A stretch of 64,000 nt of DNA from Symsagittifera roscoffensis (GCF_963678635.1 NC_087068.1:42493649-42557648); one strand, 5' to 3'; shown: positions 31,083 to 41,717, counted from the stretch's first letter. A program made the numbers and translations. The notes: generated from the letters alone by a model not told the origin.

Positions 31083-32766
31083 TTAGTTGAATCCTGCTTG
31101 GTAGAAGCTGGGTTGTCGCCGATGTCTCTGAATTCTTTCATTTGTCGAGCCCGTTTGAACAGATGTCTGTCCGTTTTGGAGGTTGTGGCTTGATGTAGTT
31201 GGTATATATGACAATTCATCGAAAATATTACCATTCCTATCGTTTGGATAAAGAGATGTTGAGGTTAGCCTTCTCTGAGCTAATCCTGGTGTATGTGGCA
31301 TTTGTATAGCTTCTGTGTTGTGCTCTTGAAATCCTGCGTCAATATTCGTTAAGGTTTTTTCTTGCTCAGTTTCATGTAGTTCTATATTATTTTCTCGTCT
31401 ATGGTGTGTTTCGACTGGTAAATATTCTGATGAACCCATTGGGTTTTGAAATGATTTATTGGTGAGTGGTGTATTGACAACTTTATTCCTTGATTTCATT
31501 AGGTTTTCATAGAATGGTTTGTAGGACTGGTCTTTTAAAACATAGTCATTCACCAGTTCCTTTGCTTTTTCTTCAATGGGAAAGTATTCAATTAGATGGT
31601 TTCTATGAGCTGTCTTTTTTATAGTTTGATCTGAATCTAATTGTATTTCATAGTTTACATTCGTTACTTTATTTGTTACCGTATATGGGCCTGATCGTAG
31701 TTCTTGTAATTTTTTTGATTTGCCATCTTGTATCGAATGGTTTTCCATCAGTACTTTTTGACCTATTTCTAAGGGTTTTCCTAATTTTTTTTTATTTCGA
31801 TATTTGTGGATTTTGGCGTTGTTTTCAAGACTTTTCTTGTAAGCTGTATTATAGATGTATTTAAATTGGTTCTCTCGGATAAGTAGTGAAGTGTTAATTT
31901 TCGGTTTTAATAATGGTTGCATAGCTTTATTTGATGATGTTTGTAAAGAATGTCTGTGTAATGGGAGATTAGCACAGAATTCAGAGTTGCACGTTAATTC
32001 TGAATTTCGAAGTAATCCTAGTTTTAAAGAGATTGGTATTTGAGGTTTTTGTCCGAAAACAATTTCGTATGGTGTTAATCCAGTACTTGCGTTGATAGTG
32101 GTGTTATGAGCGAAAGCGAATTTCGCAGCTACATCATTCCAATTTCCCTTTGCTTGATCAAAAAAAATTCTAAAATGTGTTCCTAGATGTTTGTTTTGTA
32201 TTTCCACTTTACCATTTGTCCATGGTGAATATGCGGTTCTGGGAGCATGTGTTATTCCTAGTTCATGAAGCCAACTAGTAAAATCTTCGTTCGTGAAAGC
32301 TTGTTCCTTTATCATAAACTAGTTTTTGTGGAATACCAAATGTGAGAATAAATTTTTCTAAAGTTTTTATTGTTTCAAATGCGGTAGTGTTAGCTACTGG
32401 ATATACTTGGAGGAATCGAGAAAATGAATCTACCACAACTAAACAGTGTTTCTTTCCGTTTGATGTAGGATTAATTGGTCCCTTATGATCTATGTGTACA
32501 GTATGAAACGGGAAAGGTACTGTATCCGTCCATTATTCTAACGGTGCTTGGTTAAGATCATGACGTTTGTGTTTATTTTTTTGACAGTCAAGACATCCTG
32601 CTATTAACTGGGTTATCCATTTATACATGCCTGGCCAAAAGAAAAATCGTTTTATATTCGCAATGGTTTTGTCTTTTCCTACATGACCTGCTAATTGATC
32701 TGTATGGGCCAATTCAAATGTTTTTATAAAAAGTGACATAGTTACACAAATTTTAATTTCTTTCAC
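31083..32766 (-). pseudogene. Integrase of the LTR element, broken
   Basis: The zinc-binding N-terminal domain is at 32766-32533 (HTDQLAGH, then CLDC), ending in a TAA stop. The catalytic core continues in frame after it with HIDHKGP (first Asp) and LVYDKGTS (second Asp) before a frame change near 32315. The frame 32315-31083 then has HAPRTAYSPWTNGKVEIQNK with the catalytic Glu, a chromo/GPY-type region with GPYTV, and a long polar tail. So all three D, D and E residues are present but the gene has one nonsense codon and one frameshift. Confidence 0.88.
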
Positions 32767-32814
32767 TTTGGGATTATCTGATGTTTGTTCGATGCAAAGA
32801 ATATTTCCTAATAA

Positions 32815-34149
32815 TCATAATGTTTCAAATTTATTTAGATATGAAGACAAAGCTTTCGATTGTCTATAATGTATATTTTTTGAGTCTTTGTTTTTGTTTC
32901 TCACTAATTCTTTTACGATTTTTATGACTGCATCGGTGTCTTGTTCTCTGGCAATAAGTTCCGTGTTTAAAATTCTATTTTTTCCTAGGTTGTTGAAACT
33001 AGTAAATATCTGAGTAAGGTTATCCTTGTTTGTAAGTGTTTCGTTAGGCAGTTTGGTTGCAAGTTTTTTGTTTTCTAGTTTATTGGTTAATTGTTCACAT
33101 AATGCAATTTCATCGTTTAGTAAACATTCTTGGATTATCTCATCTTGTTCATTAAACGTTTCAAAATATAAGAGGTCGGACTGGTCTTCAATATCGTAAT
33201 TTGACATATAATCCCCAAATTGGGTTGGGTTAGTGTTCAATTCGAAGGACAATTCGGAGTAGTTATGATCTGATTCTTCGTCACTTGCATTATTATTTGG
33301 TACTTTGTTTTGAATCATTCTAACTTGGTTGATAGCTGAACCTTGTATAAAGCAAGAACTTATATCAGTTAGTGAGCAAATTTGTTCTTTTTTTGTTTCT
33401 TTGGGTATTTTGATTAATTTGTCGTTATTTATTTTGAATCTAGTTACACCATTCTTATCTTGTTTAATGACAGGAAAAAATTCATCGCTGGGTCCTTTTT
33501 TGGTATCATGCACTATGAAGTATTTTTTTTCGTAGCCATTTTTGTCGTAAAATAAAATGTCTTTGGGAATTTTTTTATGTTTAAGTTGGTGTTTGTCTAA
33601 ATCTTTAGTTGTTACATTTCTGCTTAAAATATCTGGGAATGCTAGGTTTTTCCCTTCGGTCCAAATAATTTTTAAATTTTGGAATTGTGATATAACCAAT
33701 TGATATCTAAAATATCTATGGGAGAGTTTACCTCTTCTTCCCCAAAAGTAAATCAAAGCTTCGTGATCAGTACAGAGATATATTGGATGTGGTGAACCTA
33801 ATAAATAGTGTTCGTATAGTTGTAGAGCCGATAAAACACCGCAAAGCTCTCTAGCTGTTCTTGACATTTTTCGTTCTTCTTTGTTATATACTCTTGAATT
33901 AAAGGAGATAATACGTTTTCCTTCTGGGAATTCTTGTACCAATATTGAACCTATTCCTATTGATGATGAGTCTACGTGTACATGGAAAGGATATCTTGTA
34001 TCTGGTATTGCTAAGATTGTATCGGCGCTAATTCTTTCTTTTATTTCGTTAAATAATTTTTCATGATCTTGTGTCCATTTAAAAACTGTATCATTTCGTA
34101 TCAAATCATAGAAAGGCTTTGAGTCTACATGTAAGTTCTTTATATACAT
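32815..34149 (-). CDS. RNase H domain plus long linker of the pol gene
   Basis: A 444-codon frame. Residues about 35-170 form the RNase H domain: HVHVDSSSIGIGSILVQEF, then YNKEERKMSRTARELCGVLS with the catalytic Glu, LCTDHEALIYF with Asp, and FPDILSRN at the end. These are the residues used to degrade RNA in the hybrid. The following about 270 residues are acidic and asparagine-rich without known domain and separate RNase H from integrase; this is unusually long. A stop separates the frame from the RT part to its right. Confidence 0.85.
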   Translation of the reverse strand: MYIKNLHVDSKPFYDLIRNDTVFKWTQDHEKLFNEIKERISADTILAIPDTRYPFHVHVDSSSIGIGSILVQEFPEGKRIISFNSRVYNKEERKMSRTARELCGVLSALQLYEHYLLGSPHPIYLCTDHEALIYFWGRRGKLSHRYFRYQLVISQFQNLKIIWTEGKNLAFPDILSRNVTTKDLDKHQLKHKKIPKDILFYDKNGYEKKYFIVHDTKKGPSDEFFPVIKQDKNGVTRFKINNDKLIKIPKETKKEQICSLTDISSCFIQGSAINQVRMIQNKVPNNNASDEESDHNYSELSFELNTNPTQFGDYMSNYDIEDQSDLLYFETFNEQDEIIQECLLNDEIALCEQLTNKLENKKLATKLPNETLTNKDNLTQIFTSFNNLGKNRILNTELIAREQDTDAVIKIVKELVRNKNKDSKNIHYRQSKALSSYLNKFETL

Positions 34150-34161
34150 ACTATAAAATGG

Positions 34162-34973
34162 CTATACATACATCTCTGGCGATATCAATGCTTTGAGATC
34201 ATCTACCTTTTTCTTGACTGGTTGTATGCCATTTTTACTTATTACATGTCCTAAAAACTGTACTCTTCTCAAAAAAAAATTTGTTTTTTCTGGTTGAGCT
34301 TTTAGTCCTGATTTTCTTAATAAGTCATGGTATGTAGCAATAATGTCGAACATTTCTTCTACAGTTTGTGCTTGCATTATTGTATCGTCTATATAGGTTA
34401 CTGCTTGATTTTTTTTTATTAAGGGTGCAAAATGTATTGTCATTATTCTACTGAAGAAATTTGGTAGACCACATAATCCGTAAAAACCTGTTTAAAAGTA
34501 TATTGTTTTGATCCAATTACAAAGCTTGTTAATTGTTGTGTTTCTTCTGTTAAAGGTACTTGATTGTATGCTGAGCATAAATCACTCGTGGTGAAGAAAT
34601 TTCCTTTTAGCTTAGTGATGAGCGATCCTATTGGTTCTAATGGCCATGAATAACGACTTAAGTCAGTTATTGAGTTCAGGTATCTCGCATCGATAAAGAG
34701 CTTGACTATGTTCCCTTTTGGAAGTATTATAATTGGGTTTATAAATTCTGATCCCATTTCGGTATTACTTCCCATTTCTCTAATTATTCCTGATTTACAT
34801 AGTTGGTCTAATAAGTCAATCAGTTTTTCTTGGTAATGCAATGAAACTCTTGATGGTCTTTGTTTAGTCAATACAGAGTTTGGTAAAAGCTTTACGTGGA
34901 ATTTTTGCTTTATTAGTCCTACGTCGTTTTTATGTTGTGAATATACGTTTTTATTCTGTAATAGCATATTCAT
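34162..34973 (-). pseudogene. Reverse transcriptase domain, single frameshift
   Basis: The fingers and first part of the palm lie in the frame 34973-34443: IIILPKGN, LFIDARYLN, then FTTSDLCSAYNQVPL, which holds the first catalytic Asp. At about 34485 a one-base loss moves the reading to the frame ending at 34162, which contains LCGLPNFFSRIM and the active-site YIDD box (AVTYIDDTIMQ) and FLGHVIS. Strand order and motifs are those of Ty3/gypsy and retroviral RT. A stop then separates it from RNase H. YIDD in place of the common YLDD or YVDD is a minor variant. Confidence 0.88.
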
Positions 34974-35016
34974 TAGGTCTTGTAATTGATTTTGGTCTAT
35001 ATCAGAGTGAGTAAAG

Positions 35017-36114
35017 TCACATTTTTTTTAGAAACTCTTCTTTTGTCTTGTCAAAGTTTTTCTGGATTTCATGAATTTTTATATTTGTAAAATGTTTTTG
35101 GGAGTTTAGTTCAGATTTGGGTTTCAGGTCTTTCAATTCCTTGCTGAAATCTGTTTCTAGTTCGTATTTATTTGTATAATCTAGTTCTTTTTGTTTCAAA
35201 AGTTCCTTGTTTTTCTTTTTTGAATTTTTATGGTTTTCACTAATTGAAGAGTTTTTGAAGAACAGTTGATCTTTTGATTGCTCGCTTACATGAAAAATAT
35301 GATCTAGATGTTCGTTTTTGTTGAACAAAACTTCCATAAAAGCTATATTGTCTGCGACGCTGTATATTGTTTTTGAATCAGTTTCAATGTCTTCGAAAGT
35401 TTGTCCAATTGAGCCTTTGGATATAATGACCTTCGATTCTTTCGGGTTGTTTAACATTATAGGTAACGTTTTCTCGTCATGGTTACAATAGGTGTTATAA
35501 GTATATATTCCTTTTTGTTGTAGATCTTCATCTAGTTTGAACGATGTTCCCTTTTTGAAAACTTTGTCAGCTGGGGATATTGAAATGACACGAGTTGATT
35601 TTGGTGCTAAAGTTATGGTTTGGTCTAAAAGTACATTCTGATAACTACTTATAAAGGGATAGCTTTTGCTTTTTATATTGCTGATAGCGATTAATACTCC
35701 TGGGTACAGTTTAAGTTCTAGTTTCGGTGTTGAAAAGTCGATCGATTTAGTTGAATTAGAGAGGAAATCCATACCTAATATATTAAGTTTACATCCGTCC
35801 TTGGCCGCAACCCATGCTCGAATTTTTACAAAATAATCACCTTTACTGTCAAAACTAGCGTTAAAATTTTTATATCCTAAGAATTTGAGTTTTTGTCCAT
35901 TAACAGCAAATGTTTTGGATTGTGCTTTAGTAAGTGTCAACTTTTGTATTTTTGCGTATTCTAAATAGGTATCATAATTTAACAGTGAACAAGTTGCTCC
36001 AGTATCTACAAAAAATTGGGTTTCAAGGCCGTTATTTTTATTTTTGTCTCCGACGAGATGTTGATATAGATTAATATACATTTGTGACTTTTTATCTTGC
36101 GGAGACTGTACTAG
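35017..36114 (-). CDS. Aspartic protease (start of pol), reached by -1 frameshift
   Basis: The frame is entered at the U UUA AAC site at 36114-36120. It carries the protease motif FFVDTGATCSLL (catalytic Asp-Thr-Gly) and the flap/second motif LNILGMDFL, typical of retropepsins that mature the polyprotein. About 200 residues of lysine-rich sequence follow, ending in a stop inside an A8 run at 35017. The RT frame is +1 with respect to this, which an indel in the A run could explain. The gene is collinear with gag to its right and RT to its left. Confidence 0.82.
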   Translation of the reverse strand, partial: LVQSPQDKKSQMYINLYQHLVGDKNKNNGLETQFFVDTGATCSLLNYDTYLEYAKIQKLTLTKAQSKTFAVNGQKLKFLGYKNFNASFDSKGDYFVKIRAWVAAKDGCKLNILGMDFLSNSTKSIDFSTPKLELKLYPGVLIAISNIKSKSYPFISSYQNVLLDQTITLAPKSTRVISISPADKVFKKGTSFKLDEDLQQKGIYTYNTYCNHDEKTLPIMLNNPKESKVIISKGSIGQTFEDIETDSKTIYSVADNIAFMEVLFNKNEHLDHIFHVSEQSKDQLFFKNSSISENHKNSKKKNKELLKQKELDYTNKYELETDFSKELKDLKPKSELNSQKHFTNIKIHEIQKNFDKTKEEFLKKM

Positions 36115-37466
36115 TTTAAAGTAAGTTCCTCGCCTTCGTCATCGCTGTAATAGCCATGGATTTTATTCTCACTAAATTGTACTTTAGGGTTTCTGTCTCG
36201 ACTATTTTCTCTGGAGGATGGTTTTGAATCACCTAGGGATCTTGATTGATTATTGTAGGATGGGAACTTGTTTTCGTGAGGTCTGTTTTCGTATCGTGTT
36301 CGATAATTGTCCTGTGAAAATGATCTTCTATTTCAATCGGGTATAGAATTGCTTCTGTTCCTATTTTGATTATAGTTGTTTGAGGCTGTGTTGTAAGTAT
36401 TTTAACGATTTGGGTTATTTTGATCGTTAAATCTATTATTGAAATTTCTATCTCTTGATCCAAAACTTTGAGATCGAGATCTATCGAAACTATTTGTTAT
36501 GTTATTGAACTGTCTAGGATACGGAGAATATGGTCTGTTATTGTTATTTCGCTGATTATAGTTATTGTATCGATTGTTATAACTATTTTCTTCTCGAGGC
36601 CTAGATCTCCTATTATAATTGTCTGAGAATTTTTCACGATAATGAGGTGGTTTTCTGTTTTGATCTTTGTGATCTCTATATTTAAAACAAACACTGATAG
36701 TATGACCTGACCTACGACACCATTTACAAAATCGGGTATGGTTTTGTTTATTTCTGGGTTCATTCGGATTATAGGCTGCATTTATTTTATGATCTTTCAT
36801 TAGTCCTGTTAACTCCTTAAGCTGATCCTTTATTCCTTCTATCTCCAACTTATTATCAACACTACTTGAGGCTGTTCCAGTAAACTCACTACTTACTGCA
36901 AAACTTAAGTCTTTTGTTGCAATATGATCTTTTAATTGTTGCCATGTTGCGGGTGGATTCTCAATTAGTAATTGATGAGCCTTTTGTTTCAAGCCTGGCG
37001 GGCTTAAGCCGCGTACAAAGAATTCCATTTTCTTTGCTGTTCTTTGATCATCATTAAAAGTTGGATTAGGCCATCCACGGTCTACTGCGGTGCTTAATCT
37101 ATGTATGTAGCTTTTAATGAATTCATCAGGTTGTCTTTTTATGTTTTCTGCTTCTATTCGTCTCCTATACTTATCCTTATCATCAGTGAACCTATCTATG
37201 AATTGATCTCTTATATCATTCCAAGGTAAGTTTGCTGCTAATCCCTGATACCATTGAGCGGCTGGACCTCTTAATGTTGAACCAAATAAGGCTCTTTGTC
37301 TGTTATCATATGCGTCTTGTTCGTCACCTGCGTCTCCTGGTCTAGTGCCTAGGGAAAATGCTATCTTTTTCTCTACTATATCAAGAAAATCTCTTGCATC
37401 TTCATTCGGATCTAAGCCGGTAAACTTTTCGAGAGCTAAATCTGGGCATGCTACTACGTTTGCCAT
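36111..37466 (-). pseudogene. gag (capsid and nucleocapsid), two nonsense codons
   Basis: ATG at 37466 begins MANVVACPDLALEKFTGLDP. The capsid-like part has the RGPAAQWYQGL and FFVRGLSP motifs of Ty3/gypsy gag proteins. A CCHC zinc knuckle (CKWCRRSGHTISVC, spacing 2-4-4) follows near residue 255, then an Asn/Arg-rich nucleic-acid-binding tail. The frame stays aligned to the UAG at 36111-36113 but has in-frame TAA at 36402 and TGA near 36335. Intact length would be about 451 codons. It packs element RNA into particles. Confidence 0.85.
36114..36120 (-). promoter_or_regulatory. -1 programmed frameshift heptamer U UUA AAC between gag and protease
   Basis: In the gag frame (1353 bases from the gag ATG, a multiple of three) the codons read ACU UUA AAC UAG. 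The heptamer T TTA AAC is in the correct phase and the stop follows at once. After a -1 slip the reading continues as CTA GTA CAG and so on, directly into the protease frame. This is the same heptamer that coronaviruses use. A downstream RNA structure was not assessed. Confidence 0.8.
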
Positions 37467-37740
37467 CTTTGTTTAATTCACTCAATGTTTTGTTAACAAT
37501 ATATAAAGGGTTTGGATGTGTTGTGTACTGATCAATTTTTCGGACTGAAATAATTGTATTTAAGTTACAATGAAGTCTGCTGGGTTCAATGAATACAAAT
37601 TTTTGTTAGATAGATCAATAGTGCTATGGGGCTGTTTAAGCTTTTTTAAGATAGAAGTTATCTCTGGGGTATTGCTGCTGGAGAGAATGGTTAATTCGTG
37701 AATATTTTTGTGTGGGTGTTTGGACAAAATTGTGATTTGA
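36664..37740. repeat. 1077-bp tandem duplication, copy 1
   Basis: Bases 36664-37740 and 37741-38817 are head-to-tail copies that differ at only about four positions by eye. The unit holds the gag 5' part, the gag leader and the tail of the small ORF at 38637-38921. The join lies in the shared word TTTGATCTTT. Confidence 0.92.
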
Positions 37741-38543
37741 TCTTTGTGATCTCTATATTTAAAACAAACACTGATAGTATGACCTGACCTACGACACCAT
37801 TTACAAAATCGGGTATGGTTTTGTTTATTTCTGGGTTCATTCGGATTATAGGCTGCATTTATTTTATGATCTTTCATTAGTCCTGTTAACTCCTTAAGCT
37901 GATCCTTTATTCCTTCTATCTCCAACTTATTATCAACACTACTTGAGGCTGTTCCAGTAAACTCACTACTTACTGCAAAACTTAAGTCTTTTGTTGCAAT
38001 ATGATCTTTTAATTGTTGCCATGTTGCGGGTGGATTCTCAATTAGGAATTGATGAGCCTTTTGTTTCAAGCCTGGCGGGCTTAAGCCGCGTACAAAGAAT
38101 TCCATTTTCTTTGCTGTTCTTTGATCATCATTAAAAGTTGGATTAGGCCATCCACGGTCTACTGCGGTGCTTAATCTATGTATGTAGCTTTTATTGAATT
38201 CATCAGGTTGTCTTTTTATGTTTTCTGCTTCTATTCGTCTCCTATACTTATCCTTATCATCAGTGAACCTATCTATGAATTGATCTCTTATATCATTCCA
38301 AGGTAAGTTTGCTGCTAATCCCTGATACCATTGAGCGGCTGGACCTCTTAATATTGAACCAAATAAGGCTCTTTGTCTGTTATCATATGCGTCTTGTTCG
38401 TCACCTGCGTCTCCTGGTCTAGTGCCTAGGGAAAATGCTATCTTTTTCTCTACTATATCAAGAAAATCTCTTGCATCTTCATTCGGATCTAAGCCGGTAA
38501 ACTTTTCGAGAGCTAAATCTGGGTATGCTACTACGTTTGCCAT
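37560..38543 (-). pseudogene. Truncated gag fused to the tail of a small accessory ORF
   Basis: The 327-codon frame has the same start and capsid region as gag and keeps the CCHC knuckle. At FKYRDHKDQ it runs, in frame, into ITILSKHPHKNIHEL and the rest of the C-terminal half of the small protein at 38637-38921. The fusion arises from the 1077-bp tandem duplication. It is an open frame without lesions, so a product is possible, but it lies upstream of full gag and has lost the nucleocapsid tail. Confidence 0.85.
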
Positions 38544-38817
38544 CTTTGTTTAATTCACTCAATGTTTTGTTAACAATATATAAAGGGTTTGGATGTGTTG
38601 TGTACTGATCAATTTTTCGGACTGAAATAATTGTATTTAAGTTACAATGAAGTCTGCTGGGTTCAATGAATACAAATTTTTGTTAGATAGATCAATAGTG
38701 CTATGGGGCTGTTTAAGCTTTTTTAAGATAGAAGTTATCTCTGGGGTATTGCTGCTGGAGAGAATGGTTAATTCGTGAATATTTTTGTGTGGGTGTTTGG
38801 ACAAAATTGTGATTTGA
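37741..38817. repeat. 1077-bp tandem duplication, copy 2
   Basis: Right-hand copy of the unit at 36664-37740. Confidence 0.92.
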
Positions 38818-38921
38818 TCTTTTTGGATATTGGTGATATACCAAATAATTTTTGTGGATTTATTTTTTAATTTTAGTTTTAAATTAAATGCTGTTGTATT
38901 TACTGGATAAAAGTTAGTCAT
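38637..38921 (-). CDS. Small accessory protein upstream of gag, about 90-residue family
   Basis: A 94-residue frame, ATG at 38921. It has strands (FNLKLKLKNKSTKIIWYITN, then QITILSKHPHKNIHELTIL), a helix TPEITSILKKLK and a last strand DLSNKNLYSL. The upstream frame at 39115-39390 is clearly its relative: KIIWYITN against NIIWYITN, ITILSKHP against ISILAKHP, and TPEITSIL against TPEIDTIL. The layout also fits the small genes at 25.2-28.1 kb. A gene between 5' LTR and gag is unusual. Confidence 0.7.
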   Translation of the reverse strand: MTNFYPVNTTAFNLKLKLKNKSTKIIWYITNIQKDQITILSKHPHKNIHELTILSSSNTPEITSILKKLKQPHSTIDLSNKNLYSLNPADFIVT

Positions 38922-39114
38922 AGCATTTTACATCATTTTAGGGACATAAATATTTATTTAGGGAATGATAAACAATATAAAGAATATTTAAATTTTTCTA
39001 ATCAATTTGGAATGAACTTGTTATGTTTTTAAATTTTGTTAAGGAAAAATTTGTCTTTTTTTAAAAAAATTTGATTAAAATGCAAGTAGTTTTGTGCTTA
39101 GGTATATTATGATA

Positions 39115-39390
39115 TCAAAAAGCAATCGGGAGTGAAGCAAGTAATCGTTCTTGCGGTATATAAATTATATTATTTGGTATTTTTATTTGCTGAAGAATTG
39201 TGTCAATTTCTGGAGTATATCGTCGAAAGAAGTCGTATAATTCATGTTTATCTTCATTAGGGTGTTTTGCTAGTATACTAATATGATTTTTTTCAGTGTT
39301 AGTGATATACCATATGATGTTAGAGACTTTATTTCTTAATTTGAGCTCTAAATTTATTGTACTGACGTCAATTTTAAAATGTGTTGACAT
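39115..39390 (-). CDS. Small accessory protein, first gene of the LTR element
   Basis: A 91-residue frame with ATG at 39390 (the open frame extends to a GTG at 39399). Motifs: INLELKLRNKVSNIIWYITN, ISILAKHPNEDKHELYDFF and YTPEIDTILQQIKIP. It is a paralogue of the neighbouring ORF at 38637-38921 at roughly one third to one half identical residues by eye. Function unknown; position suggests early or abundant translation from the genomic RNA. Confidence 0.68.
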   Translation of the reverse strand: MSTHFKIDVSTINLELKLRNKVSNIIWYITNTEKNHISILAKHPNEDKHELYDFFRRYTPEIDTILQQIKIPNNIIYIPQERLLASLPIAF

Positions 39391-39399
39391 TAATTTCAC

Positions 39400-41717
39400 G
39401 ATGTTTGTTTTCTTTTTTTTAAGCCAAGTTGTACTATTTGATTAGTATGTCTTAGAGTAATGAAAACCTATTAGGAATTTTTGAATATTAACAAAAGTTA
39501 TTAATAATAAGATAAGGAAATAAAAAAATTTCTTTGGAAAAAAAATTTTCTAAAATTTTTTCTAAGTTTTCAAGTTTTTTATTCGCTGAAACCTTAACTG
39601 AAAACTGAAACTTTGTTCAAGTGAAGTTTTATTGATGCTATGGTATGGTTAACAATACAACTATATGCCTTTATTGGTTATTATTGGTTCAAAACCTAAT
39701 TTTTTTTGTTAAAAATTTTTAGAAAATTTTTTGACTGTAACGATAATCTGAAACCTGAAACTATGGTAGCTGAAGTTGAGTTTTTTTAATCTTAAAATTT
39801 TCTATAGGCTTTATTATATCTGGTTTTTGCTTTATCTTGCAAATAAAATTCGAGAAAACCGAATCTTTTGATATCTAAACTTAGTTTTTGAAAACTCAAA
39901 CCTAAAACTCTTAAACTCTCTCAAACTCGGTGCATGAAAATAAAAAGTTGGTTTTTGATAGCTGGTCTAGTGTAAATTAGAATTTTGATTAGGTTTGTTA
40001 CTTCAAAATCAAAAATTGTTTGCGGAAACCTAAGTTTTTGGGGCTGAAACTATGATTTCTAGAACTGAAACTATGGTTTGACCACTTGGTTTTAGAGTTT
40101 TGAGATTGGAAATTTAGGTTGGTATATTTCTATTTCAGCAATAAAATTGCCAAAAAAATGAAAATTTTAGCCTAAAACGACGATTTTAGTTTTCTGAAAC
40201 TATAAGTTTGAGGGCTCAAACTAACACCTTCTAGAAGTTTTTTGAGTTCAAAAATTTGTTAGTGCATTAAGGATTCTTATTATCTTTCAATATTTCACAA
40301 AAATTTTTCTCGGGAAGCAAGATTTTTGGTTCTGAAACCAAAAACACCAATTCTGAAACGTACGTTTTAGCCTTAGGAACTAAATTCTAAAATTGGTTTG
40401 GTGGGTTTAACACCGTTTCGTTAGTTTTCTCTAGAAAGTCAAAATTCGGCGTTCGGAGCTCAATTTTGAGACCAAAAACTCAATTTTTGTGTTCTGAAAC
40501 CTGAAACGAACAAAAACGTACCATTTAAGATCAGGTTTTTGACTTATGGTATCCAAATTTGGGTTTGACTAGTTCAACTTTTCCTGTTTTACCCGAATCC
40601 GTTTACAGAAACTTAAATTTTTGACCGGAAACTATACTTATTTTAACTGAAAAGTTTGAACCTATAACTGAAACCTAGACTGAAACCAAAAATTTTGGCT
40701 GGTAAAAATCAATTTTTAAGTGCTTATGCTATCATATGAAACCTATTTTATCAATATAAAGTGGATGTGTCAGTGTTTTAAACTTAGTTTTTGTTGTGAA
40801 ACCTGATATTTTTGTGCTGAAACTAAAACTTGGTGTTTGGTGGTATGTGGTTAACGGTTAAGATTGGTTTTAGTAAGTAATCTTATTGTTAATTAGGAGT
40901 ATATTTAAACTGTGTCAAAAAAAACTAATGATTTATCAAAAAACACTCAAATCCGTTCCTTCCTTTTTGGTTTTTGTTATTTTCTTCCTTAGTTTCAGTA
41001 ATTGGTAGCTTTACTGATGGATGATTTAGGTTTAAGTTACGTTAAGGTGGATAGAATTAAAATGAGTTTAAGAAAAGTTGAGGATAAGCCTCGAGAATTG
41101 ATGAAGGATTAGAATAAATAGCAACAAGCGTGGATGGTTTGAGATAATGTGATGAAGAATTCAATTTATCATACAATTTAGGGTACTCTTAGATCGCACA
41201 TATGACCAATTAACCCACTCGAAAAAATAATTTAAGATATTTAATAAGTTTTTGAGCACTTTAGTTTAATACAAAATTTCGTTAATTTTAGTGATGATAA
41301 CTTTAAACTGAAGTTTCGGCAAAAATTTAGTGGATTACTGGACAAAACGGGTATATCTTACTAGCGGACTTAGACAGAGAACGATTCTTTCAGAAATTTT
41401 ATATATTATTATAATAATAGATAATAATTAAGTTCATGAGCTAATGTCAGTTAGAAAGCCGTCTAATAGACCTCGAGATGGAGGGATATCGTGGGCGACT
41501 GCTAGCGCAGGGGCTGCTTTCGCAAGAACCCTACTAGGAATATCTGTCAAGTAGAAGACAATGAAATTGTGTTTCTATCGAAAGATACCCATTGTCTCTG
41601 GCTTTTTGAGGTTGGAAACTAATCTGACAAATACTCACAGATCCTAATAATAATATATTTTTTGAATTCTAAAAGCTGTTTCTAGTTTGTTGGAAAAAGA
41701 ATTTCTTAAGGAGTAGT
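39400..41717 (-). promoter_or_regulatory. Long 5' leader of the LTR element with TTTCAG motif array
   Basis: The 2.3 kb between the primer binding site and the first ORF has no substantial open frame. Between 39586 and 40822 the word CTGAAA (TTTCAG in the sense RNA) occurs about 16 times, usually as CTGAAACY, whereas less than one is expected by chance in this length. TTTCAG is the core of the nematode 3' splice site. The array may be a splice-site decoy, an RNA-binding or packaging signal, or a decayed tandem repeat. Confidence 0.7.

Noticed and set aside
36233..36781. Isoleucine/threonine-rich minus-strand frames of 76 and 94 codons
   Set aside because: Alternative frames of the Asn/Arg-rich gag tail.
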